From Planctomycetota bacterium (lineage in GTDB: Bacteria > Planctomycetota > Phycisphaerae > UBA1845 > UTPLA1): DNA of 64,000 bases. Made by a program: the position numbers and the translations under genes. The notes beneath the pieces are model-generated. The model did no database searches. It worked only from the letters and a program-made list of their open reading frames with translations, and was not told the DNA's origin. Where the stretch lies: the NCBI GenBank assembly GCA_015654675.1, contig JAATGM010000017.1:1-64000 (forward strand), read 5' to 3'. How positions within the stretch are numbered: position 1 is the stretch's first letter; the number at the start of each line of letters is the position of its first letter. This document shows positions 53,495 through 61,817 of this stretch, in pieces.

Positions 53495-54611
53495 TTACTT
53501 TCGCTTCGCCCGCGCTGCTGCCCGGCGGCGCAGCTCGGCGTCAATGAATTGCTGAATGTCGCCGTCGAGCACTTTCTGCGGGTCGCCGACCTCGATGTTA
53601 TTGCGAAGGTCTTTCACGCGCGGATCATCCAAGACGTAGTTGCGGATCTGATTTCCCCACGCAATTTCGCCCTTCGCGCCATAGTTCTTCGCCAGCTCGG
53701 CATCGCGCTTGGCCTGCTCCATCTGTTCCAGCTTCGATTGAATCATCGCCAGGGCCAGCTTCTTATTCTGCTGCTGGCTCCGCTCGTTGACGCATTCGAC
53801 GACCATTCCCGTCGGTATGTGCTTGATACGAACGGCGGTTGACAGCTTGTTGACGTTCTGTCCGCCCGCGCCGCTGGCCCTGCGGAAAAAGACGATATCA
53901 AGCTCGTTTTCGTTCAGCTCGATCTTCTTGTCCTCGACATAGGGCAGCACGTCCACGGCCGAAAAGCTCGTCTGCCGCTTGCCCTGCGAATTGAACGGGC
54001 TGATCCGCACCAGCCGGTGTACGCCGGTTTCGCACGAAAGATACCCATAGGCGTACGGCCCGTTCACCTGCAGGTTGATCGACTGGATACCCGCCTCTTC
54101 GCCGTCCTTGCGGTTCACTTCCTCGACTTTGAATCCCATCCGCTCGAAGTAGCGCAGATACATCCGCAGCAGCATCGACGACCAGTCGCACGCCTCTGTG
54201 CCGCCGGCCCCGGCCTGAATGGCGAAAAATGCATTGCCGGCGTCGTCCGGACCTGAAAGCAGCGCCATCAGCGCGACCTTGTCGACCTCGCGTGCGAGGG
54301 CGACGTGCTCATTCTCGGCCTCGGCCCGCGTTGCCGCGTCATTCTCCGACGCTGCCAGTTCGTAAAGCACCGACAAGTCAGCCGCGCGCCGCGCAACCGC
54401 CTCAACCGGCTCCACCACGGCTTTCAAGGTCTTCACTTCGCCAACGACGGTCTGGGCCGACTCCTGATTGTCCCAGAAGCCCGGCTGGCCCATGCGCGTT
54501 TCTAATTCAGTGCGGCGAATCTTCTTGGAGGGCAGGTCAAAGAGTGTCCCGGATCGTGTTGATCCGGGCCGTTAGTTCGTCCAGCGTCGGCACTTCGGCG
54601 GTGATGCTCAT
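53495..54611 (-). CDS. prfB: Peptide chain release factor 2, with programmed +1 frameshift
   Basis: RF2 ends translation at UGA and UAA codons. The first 24 codons (54611 to 54540, starting MSITAEVPTLDELTARI) end at an in-frame TGA in CTT TGA C (54542-54536). Slipping by +1 continues in the second frame as L-D-L-P-S-K-K-I-R through the rest, giving 371 residues. The main part shows GPYAYGYLSCETGVHRLVRI, SPFNSQGKRQTS and GASGAGGQNVN-type GGQ (in RASGAGGQNVNKL). GGAG lies 9 nt before the ATG. The first in-frame ATG of the main frame is at 54493, after the frameshift point. This is autoregulation: low RF2 favours the shift. Confidence 0.94.
54536..54542 (-). promoter_or_regulatory. CTTTGAC +1 frameshift site in prfB
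   Basis: On the minus strand the heptamer CTT TGA C matches the conserved recoding site of bacterial RF2 genes. Upstream is CGGGACACT instead of a strong AGGGGG-type stimulator, so the helper Shine-Dalgarno element looks weak. The in-frame TGA occurs at codon 25, as in E. coli (codon 26). Confidence 0.92.
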
Positions 54612-54659
54612 CCGTGCGTCTCCTCTGCGTGCGTCGCCTCCGCGAAGCACTTATAGTCT

Positions 54660-55964
54660 ATGCCGATGGACCCAACCTCGCAATCCGCGGCGACGCCGAT
54701 GTCGTCGCCGCGCCGCGCAAATCGCTCGCTTCTCTTTCTCATCCTGATCGTCGCCATCGTTGCCGGCATCTGGTACGTCCTCGATCGGAAAAATCGGCCC
54801 GTGCTCGTCGCCGGCCCGATGGTACAGCTGAGCGGCTCAACGGCAGACAACAAGTCCAATACGATGTCCATTGTCTGGCAGGCGGCTCCAAGCGGCGGCG
54901 GCAACCCTCTGACAGCCGGACGAGTCGATTGGAACGGCGCATCACACTCGCAGGATTCATCCATCGTCTCCTCCAGCGGATACTGTCGCGCGGCGTTTTC
55001 CGATTTGCCTCCTAACGCGGAATATTCGTATTCCGTCGCGAATCCCGGCCTGCTGGGACGCATGGTCGAAGTCAGTCCGACGCTCAAAATGCGCACTCCT
55101 CCGACGCCCGACAAATCGTATCGATTCCACGCATTCGGCGACTCCGGGAATGGCAGCAATACGCAGCGGCTCATGGCCGAACGGATGATCGCGACCAACC
55201 CCGACCTGGTCATTCATCTGGGCGACCTCATCTACCCGGCCGGTTCGCCCGACGATTACAAGCGCAATTTTTTTGACCCCTATCACGAGTTGCTCGCCCG
55301 TGTACCGTTTATGCCGACCCTGGGCAATCACGACGTGACGACCGGAAAAGGGCAGCCCTTTCTGGACGTTTTTGACCTGCCGACCAACGGTCCCGCGGGC
55401 ATCCAGCCCGAGCGAAACTTCTACTTCGACTATGGCTGCGCTCGATTCGTCGGGCTCGACACCAACCGCGCTGAAGAGGGGGGCGCCATTTCCGAGGCGG
55501 AGATGCGCGAGAAAGTCGCACCCTGGCTGCGGGGCGTGCTCTGCGGGTCAAAAGCGCGCTGGAAGTTCGTGTACTTTCATCATCCGCCCTATACGGGCAG
55601 CACCCATTCGGCCGCTGCGCAAAAATTCGTCCACGACATTTTCGTGCCGGTCTTCGAGAGCTGCGGCGTCGACGTGGTTTTCGCCGGACACAATCATCTT
55701 TACGAGCGAACGAAGCCGATCCGCGCGGACAAAATTGTGCCACCCGGTCAGGGAATTGTGTACATCGTCAGCGGTGCGGCCGGCGTCAGCCGCTATCCCG
55801 AGGACAAACAGCCGCCTGAATACATGGAAAGGTTCAATTCAGATGTGTTCAGCTTCACGCAGGTCGACCTGTCGCCCACGAAGTTTGAACTTCAGCAAAT
55901 TGATCAGGCCGGCAAAGTGATCGACCGGCTCACAATCGAAAAACCGAATCAGTCGCCGAGTTGA
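54660..55964 (+). CDS. Membrane-anchored calcineurin-like metallophosphoesterase
   Basis: The 434-residue protein has one membrane anchor (about residues 22-42) and an extracytoplasmic domain with the purple-acid-phosphatase motifs: FGDSG, HLGDLIY, LGNHD, YFHHPPYTG and FAGHNHLYER. These supply the dinuclear metal ligands. An Ig-like segment (about 50-140) precedes, typical for this family. It hydrolyses phosphate esters outside the cytoplasm; the substrate is unknown. ATG 54660 has no ribosome-binding site; ATG 54666 and 54696 are alternatives. It diverges from prfB by 48 bp. Confidence 0.86.
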   Translation: MPMDPTSQSAATPMSSPRRANRSLLFLILIVAIVAGIWYVLDRKNRPVLVAGPMVQLSGSTADNKSNTMSIVWQAAPSGGGNPLTAGRVDWNGASHSQDSSIVSSSGYCRAAFSDLPPNAEYSYSVANPGLLGRMVEVSPTLKMRTPPTPDKSYRFHAFGDSGNGSNTQRLMAERMIATNPDLVIHLGDLIYPAGSPDDYKRNFFDPYHELLARVPFMPTLGNHDVTTGKGQPFLDVFDLPTNGPAGIQPERNFYFDYGCARFVGLDTNRAEEGGAISEAEMREKVAPWLRGVLCGSKARWKFVYFHHPPYTGSTHSAAAQKFVHDIFVPVFESCGVDVVFAGHNHLYERTKPIRADKIVPPGQGIVYIVSGAAGVSRYPEDKQPPEYMERFNSDVFSFTQVDLSPTKFELQQIDQAGKVIDRLTIEKPNQSPS

Positions 55965-55982
55965 AGCCAAGCGCGCGGCGGC

Positions 55983-57137
55983 TCACGATTTCATCGCGGC
56001 CTGAAGCGACAGGATCGCCAGCGCCGTCACATAATTCGGGTCGCCCTCGTTCCAGCGGTCGGCGTCATTCACCCACGAGCCGTCATCGCGCTGCAATGAA
56101 ATGAGCTTGCGGCACAATTCCATTCGCCAATTGTGAATGTTGCCCTGCGAATCAGTGACAGTCGGCTCACCCCACGCCTGTAATGCCCGCGCGAAGACGT
56201 GAAAGTAATAATACAGCCCCTGCCGCGTGCTGCCGGCCGGCATGTTGGCATTCGCGTCCAGCGTGTAATGGCTGCGAATCCAGTCGTACGCGGCCTTCAC
56301 CCGTGGGTCCTTTTTCTCCACTCCGGCATAGAGCATGCTCTTGAAACCCGAATAGGTCATCGTTCCGTACGAGCGCTGCTCGCCCGTCATCAACTCACCC
56401 AGATTCGCGGCCTTGCTCTCGCCCCCGCCTGCCGCGCTATAGATGAATCCTCCGTCGTTGTTGCCCTTTTTCGCGAATGGCTGGTCGTTTGTTGCCGTCG
56501 AATTTTGGCAGCGAGTGATGAACTTGAGCGCCTTCTGATAAGCGGGATCGCTGGCCGGCAACCCGCTCTGATGCAGCGCCTCGAGCATCATTTGAGTGTT
56601 CGAAAGGTCGGGGCGTTTTTTCTCGGTATAACCGGCACCGCCGTACCACGGGTTGGCAAGGTCGTACTTCTCCCGCTCGTCATACTGAAGCGTCGTCAGG
56701 TAGCGCTGCGCCGCTGCGATGTCGGCCGAGTAGCGCTCGTCCTTCAACGATGCAAGGAACATCAGCGCGATCGACGTCTGGTAGTTCGCCAGATTCATGC
56801 CGGGGGCATAGATGCCGCCATCCTTCTGGCGGAATTGCAGAATATGCTCGGCCGCCTTCTGAACAATGGGACTCTTCGGCCCATAGGCCGGATCCTGCGC
56901 GAACGCCTGCCCGACGATCGCGGTCACTGCCGGCCCATATTTCGGCGTCCAGCCGCCTTTTTTGTCCTGGCTCGTCTTGAGGAAAGCGAGTCCGCGGTCG
57001 ATCGCCGCCTGCGTCTGCTTTGCCAGATCAGCCGGCAAGCCGGCCGCAGCGTTATTCTCGGCAAATGTTGCCGAACCCGGCACCGCCATCAGTGATGCGA
57101 TAAGGCATAATCCCACCGACGCAGCTTTTCTCGGCAT
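55983..57137 (-). CDS. Exported terpene-cyclase-like alpha/alpha repeat protein
   Basis: The 384-residue protein has a signal peptide (about 1-26, PRKAASVGLCLIASLMAV) and helical repeats with QDKKGGWTPKYG, FRQKDGGIYAPG, NNDGGFIY and QRDDGSWV: the QxxGG-type repeat seen in squalene-cyclase/prenyltransferase folds. Secreted members are common in planctomycetes, but no enzyme activity is established and the DxDD motif of cyclases is not seen. ATG 57137 has GAGGAG 8-9 nt upstream; ATG 57179 would add 14 residues ahead of the signal peptide. Confidence 0.83.
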   Translation of the reverse strand: MPRKAASVGLCLIASLMAVPGSATFAENNAAAGLPADLAKQTQAAIDRGLAFLKTSQDKKGGWTPKYGPAVTAIVGQAFAQDPAYGPKSPIVQKAAEHILQFRQKDGGIYAPGMNLANYQTSIALMFLASLKDERYSADIAAAQRYLTTLQYDEREKYDLANPWYGGAGYTEKKRPDLSNTQMMLEALHQSGLPASDPAYQKALKFITRCQNSTATNDQPFAKKGNNDGGFIYSAAGGGESKAANLGELMTGEQRSYGTMTYSGFKSMLYAGVEKKDPRVKAAYDWIRSHYTLDANANMPAGSTRQGLYYYFHVFARALQAWGEPTVTDSQGNIHNWRMELCRKLISLQRDDGSWVNDADRWNEGDPNYVTALAILSLQAAMKS

Positions 57138-57287
57138 CGATTCGCTCCTCGACAATTTCTCCGCGTGCTCGGCTTGCACGCGTCACGAACATATGGCAGA
57201 ATACAGGCGTGCATCGATGCGGTCGATGCGCTCCCTCAAAACGCCTCTCCTCGCAGTAACGGATTGGTCCCGCGAGAGGTCTATTCT

Positions 57288-59150
57288 ATGAGCGAAAAAT
57301 CGGTTCGATCGGGTCGGAGTTTTGGTAAGTCCAGCGCGCTGAGCATGCTGGGACTGGCATTGCTGGGCTTGGCGCTGGCTGGCTGCGGAACATCGCAGGA
57401 TGCTGGTGGGCAGTTCGGTAATCCCGCCGCGGCGCCCACCGAGGCGACGCCAACAGCGGATGCCGCCACACAATTGGCACGCGACATTGAAGAAGCCGAC
57501 ATCGTCAAAGTAGTCGGCGACCGAATCTACGTGCTGAATCCGTACAAGGGCCTGATCGTTGTCGGCGTGGCCGATCCTGACAATCCGAAAGTCCTCGGCT
57601 CGCTCGACCTGCGCGGCCGCGGTATCGAAATGTATGTCGTCGGTCAGCGGGCGTACGTCCTGCTGAGTGCTGACTTCGGCGTCGCATTCGACGATTTGCC
57701 AAGCTCCAACAGCAGCAGTGGGGGGGCTATGCCCAATCGTTCGATTCCCCCACCCGAGTTCACTGGCAGCCAGCTCGCAATTATCGACGTCAGTGTCGCG
57801 TCGACGCCGACCAAGCTGGGAACGATCAACCTGGTCGGTTACGCCAATGCCAGCCGCCGCGTCGGCGATGTAATCTACGTCATCGGCGATACGAATCCCG
57901 GCTACCTGCACTTCTATACGAATCCGGCCGACGAGCCCGTCAACGAGGGCTTCGTCGCTTCGATCAACGTCGCCGATCCCGCCAACATCGTTCCAGTCGA
58001 GCGAAAGACCTTTTCCGGCCACGGCCTTCTGCTTCACGCATCAACTGACGCGCTGTTCGCGGCCGCGCAGGACTGGAACGACAGTCAATCAGAAATCGTG
58101 ACGCACATTCAGTATGTCGATATCAGCGACGTCGGCGGTGCGATCACCCTACGCGATACCGTCGATGTTCCCGGCTCCATCCGCAACCGCTTCTACATGG
58201 ACGATTTCAACGGCGTCCTGCGGGTTGCCACCGAATCGAACGGATTCGGCTTCGGCAAAGTCCGGCTATTCACGTACGACCTCGCGACGCCCGACAACAT
58301 CACGCCGCTCGGCCAAACTGAAATCATCCAGGGCGAAACGCTGCAGGCCGTTCGCTTTGATGGCCCGCGCGGCTATGCCGTTACGTTCCTTCAGGTCGAT
58401 CCGCTCTTCGTGCTCGATCTGAGTGATCCCGCCCATCCGGCCGTCGCCGGCCACCTCGAGGTCCCGGGATTTTCAACGCACATTGAGCCACGCGGCGAGC
58501 GCCTCATCGCTGTTGGGGTCGACAACACCAACGGCCAGCGGCCGGCCCTTTCCTATTACAACGTCTCCGACCCGGCCCACCCGAGCGAATTCAGCCGCGT
58601 GGTGCTCGGACCGCCGGGCTCGTACAGCGACTCTCAGGCGACGTATGATGAAAAGGCCTTCAAGATCATCGACGACCTGAAACTCATCGCGATTCCATTC
58701 CGCCATCAGGATATGACTTACGGCGGCGGCCCGGTTCCCGTGCCTGCGGCCGGATCGGGTGCGGAAACCGATGCAGCATTTGCACCCGCCCCGCGCTGTA
58801 TGAACGCGGTTCAACTCGTTGATTTTGGCGACTCCGGGCTGACCAAGCGCGGCGCCTTTGAGCATCGCGGATACGTGCAGCGCGTTGGCGTGATTGCCAA
58901 TCGCGTCTTCGCCATTTCCAACGCCGCCATTCAGACCGTCAATATCGAAGATCGCGACCAGCCCACCACGGCCGGCGATGCCGCGTTTTTCTCGAGCGAC
59001 GAGATGCCGCTCTACCTGGACGACTGCGGTTATTGGTATTACGGCTTCCCCCAAAACGATAATTGCGGTGGTATTGCGATCATTCCGCTCGGAGCGCTCA
59101 TGTTGGGCCTTGGAGTCGTTCGCTGGCGAACTGGCCGGCGGCGGGCCTAA
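57288..59150 (+). CDS. Beta-propeller lipoprotein with C-terminal anchor
   Basis: The 620-residue protein has an N-terminal lipobox (LALAGC, Cys33) and many repeats of the form LAIIDVSVASTPTKLGTINL, LFVLDLSDPAHPAVAGHLE and VQLVDFGDSGLTKRGAFEH, which point to a beta-propeller related to the planctomycete beta-propeller-domain proteins. The C-terminus has a Cys-Gly pair (NDNCGG), one hydrophobic segment (IAIIPLGALMLGLGVV) and Arg-rich RWRTGRRRA, a layout like sorting signals. It is unusual to have both lipid and C-terminal anchors. GAGAGG precedes the ATG. Confidence 0.8.
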   Translation: MSEKSVRSGRSFGKSSALSMLGLALLGLALAGCGTSQDAGGQFGNPAAAPTEATPTADAATQLARDIEEADIVKVVGDRIYVLNPYKGLIVVGVADPDNPKVLGSLDLRGRGIEMYVVGQRAYVLLSADFGVAFDDLPSSNSSSGGAMPNRSIPPPEFTGSQLAIIDVSVASTPTKLGTINLVGYANASRRVGDVIYVIGDTNPGYLHFYTNPADEPVNEGFVASINVADPANIVPVERKTFSGHGLLLHASTDALFAAAQDWNDSQSEIVTHIQYVDISDVGGAITLRDTVDVPGSIRNRFYMDDFNGVLRVATESNGFGFGKVRLFTYDLATPDNITPLGQTEIIQGETLQAVRFDGPRGYAVTFLQVDPLFVLDLSDPAHPAVAGHLEVPGFSTHIEPRGERLIAVGVDNTNGQRPALSYYNVSDPAHPSEFSRVVLGPPGSYSDSQATYDEKAFKIIDDLKLIAIPFRHQDMTYGGGPVPVPAAGSGAETDAAFAPAPRCMNAVQLVDFGDSGLTKRGAFEHRGYVQRVGVIANRVFAISNAAIQTVNIEDRDQPTTAGDAAFFSSDEMPLYLDDCGYWYYGFPQNDNCGGIAIIPLGALMLGLGVVRWRTGRRRA

Positions 59151-59188
59151 CGCGCTCAGTGCCAAATCCGCCTTGGGTTGCTTTCCGG

Positions 59189-59221
59189 CTGAACCGTGCT
59201 TAGATTCAAGGTACGGTTCAG
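59189..59221 (+). repeat. 9-bp inverted repeat just before the phosphofructokinase gene
   Basis: CTGAACCGT (59189-59197) and ACGGTTCAG (59213-59221) are exact inverted copies with a 15-nt loop, ending 18 nt before the ATG at 59240. There is no T-run, so it is not an obvious terminator. It could be an operator or a 5'-UTR hairpin that affects ribosome access. Confidence 0.6.
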
Positions 59222-59239
59222 AGGTAAAACGTTTCACCT

Positions 59240-60598
59240 ATGGCGGATTTGGCTCCCCGTAAACGATTGGCAATTATGGTTGGCGGAGGCCCTGCGCCGG
59301 GCATCAATTCCGTCATCGGGTCGGCCACGATTGAGGCGATCAACAGCGGCCTTGCCGTCACCGGCATCTACGACGGCTTCCGCTGGATTTCCTCGCCCGA
59401 CTTCGCCCCCGAGAAGCATGCTACCGAACTCACCATTAGCGACGTTGCCCGGATTCATTTCGCCGGCGGATCCATTCTTCGAACCAGCCGAACCAGTTTG
59501 CTCAACACCGACAAGCTGAAGGCGTCACCAGTGGTGATGCCCGACGTCGATCGAATCCAGCGCGTCATCACAAACCTCCGCAATCTGAACGTGAATTATC
59601 TGATCACCATCGGCGGCGACGACACGGCCCTGTCGGCCCGCTTCGTGTCCGAGCGAAGCGAGGGCGCCGTTCGCGTCGTTCACGTCCCGAAGACCATCGA
59701 TAACGATCTGCCGCTGCCCGGAGACATCAACACCTTCGGCTTTTCCAGCGCCCGCTATTGGGGAACGCTGATCGTCAAAAACCTCATGACCGATTCGCTC
59801 ACCACCGGCCGGTGGTACCTGATCACGGCCATGGGTCGAAATGCGGGCTTCCTTGCCCTCGGCATCGCGAAATCGTCAGGCGCAACGCTCTGTCTCATTC
59901 CCGAAGAGTTCAGCGAGAAGACGTCCCTGGCGCGCATCGTCGATGTCATCGAGGGCTCGATGCTCAAACGCCGCATGATGGGTCGGCCGGACGGCGTCGC
60001 AATTGTCGCCGAGGGTTTGGCCTATCGCCTGGGAGATCGAGCTGAGCTGGAGCGCATCATGGGCCGGGAAGTGCCCGTCGATGCGCACGGGCATCCGCGA
60101 CTTTCCGAAGTTCCCCTGGGTGACATGCTCAAACGCGAGCTTGAGGTCCGCGCCGCCGCCCGAAATGAGAAAATCACACTCGTAACGCACGAACTCGGCT
60201 ACGAACTTCGCTCAGCCGACCCGACCCCGGCCGACATCGCCTATTGCCGCGACCTCGGCTACGGCGCAATTCGAATGTTGCTCGACTCGCGCAACGTCGT
60301 GCCGCACGGCGCGATGGTGACGCTCGTGGGCGGAAACCTCGTCCCGATGGACTTCCAGACCATGGTTGATCCGGCCACCAACCGGACGCGAATTCGTATG
60401 GTCAACACGCAGTCGCTCTCGTATCGCGTTTCGCGCGCCTACCAAATCCGGCTCGAACTCTCCGATCTTGAAAACGCTGAAACGCTTGAAAAACTGGCAA
60501 CACTGGCAAAGCTAACCCCCGAGCAATTCCGCGAGCGATATCGCCAGGCCGCCACTCGCCTTGTTGATTTGCAAGCGCAGCCCCCGCCGCCCAGTTAA
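59240..60598 (+). CDS. pfp: 6-phosphofructokinase, probably pyrophosphate-dependent
   Basis: The 452-residue protein has the PFK fold with VGGGPAPGINSVIG at the start, GGDDT (125-129) and PKTIDND (150-156), with Asp154 as the catalytic base. In the E. coli ATP enzyme the equivalents of Asp128 and Lys151 are both glycine; having Asp and Lys together is the known signature of PPi-dependent PFK. It thus probably makes fructose-1,6-bisphosphate reversibly with pyrophosphate. The length is over 100 residues more than PfkA. It is a single gene with a hairpin upstream. Confidence 0.9.
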   Translation: MADLAPRKRLAIMVGGGPAPGINSVIGSATIEAINSGLAVTGIYDGFRWISSPDFAPEKHATELTISDVARIHFAGGSILRTSRTSLLNTDKLKASPVVMPDVDRIQRVITNLRNLNVNYLITIGGDDTALSARFVSERSEGAVRVVHVPKTIDNDLPLPGDINTFGFSSARYWGTLIVKNLMTDSLTTGRWYLITAMGRNAGFLALGIAKSSGATLCLIPEEFSEKTSLARIVDVIEGSMLKRRMMGRPDGVAIVAEGLAYRLGDRAELERIMGREVPVDAHGHPRLSEVPLGDMLKRELEVRAAARNEKITLVTHELGYELRSADPTPADIAYCRDLGYGAIRMLLDSRNVVPHGAMVTLVGGNLVPMDFQTMVDPATNRTRIRMVNTQSLSYRVSRAYQIRLELSDLENAETLEKLATLAKLTPEQFRERYRQAATRLVDLQAQPPPPS

Positions 60599-60705
60599 CG
60601 TCATCAGGCATGCGGCATCCACCCAGTGGGGGGCGGTCGACATCCGGCGTTTTACCGACTATTTTCTCTCCATTCGGCCAGGCGGAATACCGCTTCGCTG
60701 ACCGC

Positions 60706-60788
60706 GCCGAAGTGGCGGAATGGCAGACGCAGCGGATTCAAAATCCGCCGATCGCAAGGTCGTGAGGGTTCAAGTCCCTCCTTCGGCA
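60706..60788 (+). tRNA. tRNA-Leu, anticodon CAA
   Basis: GCCGAAG and CTTCGGC form the acceptor stem. The anticodon arm GCGGA-TTCAAAA-TCCGC gives anticodon CAA, and GAGGGTTCAAGTCCCTC forms the T arm. The extended variable region (GATCGCAAGGTCG) is typical of tRNA-Leu, a class II tRNA. The 3' CCA is not encoded: the discriminator A is followed by GTATT. Length 83 nt. Confidence 0.95.
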
Positions 60789-60815
60789 GTATTCCCAACT
60801 CAAATGCAGCAATGC

Positions 60816-60834
60816 GAGCCCGGATTCTGGGCTC
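60816..60834 (+). terminator. Weak hairpin after tRNA-Leu, possible terminator
   Basis: GAGCCC and GGGCTC can form a 6-bp stem with a 7-nt loop, followed by CCGTTCTT. The T-run is poor, so the termination role is doubtful. It lies 27 nt after the tRNA. Confidence 0.3.
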
Positions 60835-60981
60835 CGTTCTTCGAAGTGGTTCGAGTTGGCGAGTTCGGATGCATCGAACAATCACGCATGTCTCGAAGCG
60901 ACGTCAGGAACGGATGATTCTGAATGTTAGTTATCTATTAGTATGCCTTAAGGACGACATCACAAAAACGGAACCAGCTCC

Positions 60982-61749
60982 ATGAAAGTGACGGTATTGG
61001 GTTCGGGAACGTCGCATGGCGTTCCGATGATTGCCTGCGACTGCGCGGTTTGCACGTCTTCTGATCCGCGGGATCGGCGGACCCGGCCGAGCGTCTATCT
61101 GGACTTCGGGGCGCGCGGCATCCTGATCGACACGTCGCCGGAGTTGCGACTGCAATGCCTGGCCTGCGGGGTGCGGCGGTGTGATGCCGTGCTCTATACG
61201 CACCACCATATCGATCATATCGCCGGACTGGATGACCTGCGGCGGTTCAATTGGCTGCAGGAGAACGCGACCCTGCCGTGTTTCGCGCGCGAGGACACGA
61301 TCGCGCGGCTGCGGCAGATGTTCGCCTACGTATTCGAGCATGATCCGGAGTATCCGTCATACAAACCCAAGCTGGAGCTGGTGCGGATCGATGGGCCGTT
61401 TGAGGTATTCGGAGTTCGGGTGACACCGCTACCGCTACTACACGGGAAAATGCCGGTGCTGGGGTTCCGGATCGGGCGGTTCGCGTATTGCACGGATGTT
61501 TCGGAGATTCCGCCGTCCTCGTGGGAGCTGCTGGAGGGCTTGGATGTGCTGATTTTGGACGCCCTGCGACGGCGGGCGCACCCGACACATTTTTCGCTGG
61601 ATCAGGCCGTCGAAGCGGCGCGGCGGATTGGGGCAAAACGGACCTATTTCACGCACATCGCGCACGAGCTGCCGCACGCTGCCACGAACGCGACGCTGCC
61701 GGCGGGGATGGAACTGGCATACGACGGACTTTCGTTCCGCGTTGACTGA
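60982..61749 (+). CDS. MBL-fold metallohydrolase, PhnP-like
   Basis: The 255-residue metallo-beta-lactamase-fold protein opens VTVLGSGTSHGVPMIACDCAVC, in which CDCxVC provides an additional zinc site as in PhnP-related proteins. The main metal motif is YTHHHIDHIAGLD (HxHxDH). It may cleave cyclic phosphodiesters; PhnP hydrolyses 5-phosphoribosyl 1,2-cyclic phosphate, but no phn genes are nearby, so the substrate is uncertain. It precedes purA by 68 nt. Confidence 0.87.
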   Translation: MKVTVLGSGTSHGVPMIACDCAVCTSSDPRDRRTRPSVYLDFGARGILIDTSPELRLQCLACGVRRCDAVLYTHHHIDHIAGLDDLRRFNWLQENATLPCFAREDTIARLRQMFAYVFEHDPEYPSYKPKLELVRIDGPFEVFGVRVTPLPLLHGKMPVLGFRIGRFAYCTDVSEIPPSSWELLEGLDVLILDALRRRAHPTHFSLDQAVEAARRIGAKRTYFTHIAHELPHAATNATLPAGMELAYDGLSFRVD

Positions 61750-61817
61750 CGGTGCGGGTGCGATAGTCTGAAGCGGTTTGCCGACGATTGATCGGCGAGC
61801 GGGCCTGTGAGTTGACG

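Noticed and set aside
56199-57095. A rightward 298-codon open frame
   Set aside because: It is the complement of the secreted repeat protein at 55983-57137, which has a signal peptide and repeat motifs.
60816-60834. A firm terminator after tRNA-Leu
   Set aside because: The stem is only 6 bp and the T-run is poor, so it is listed only as weak.
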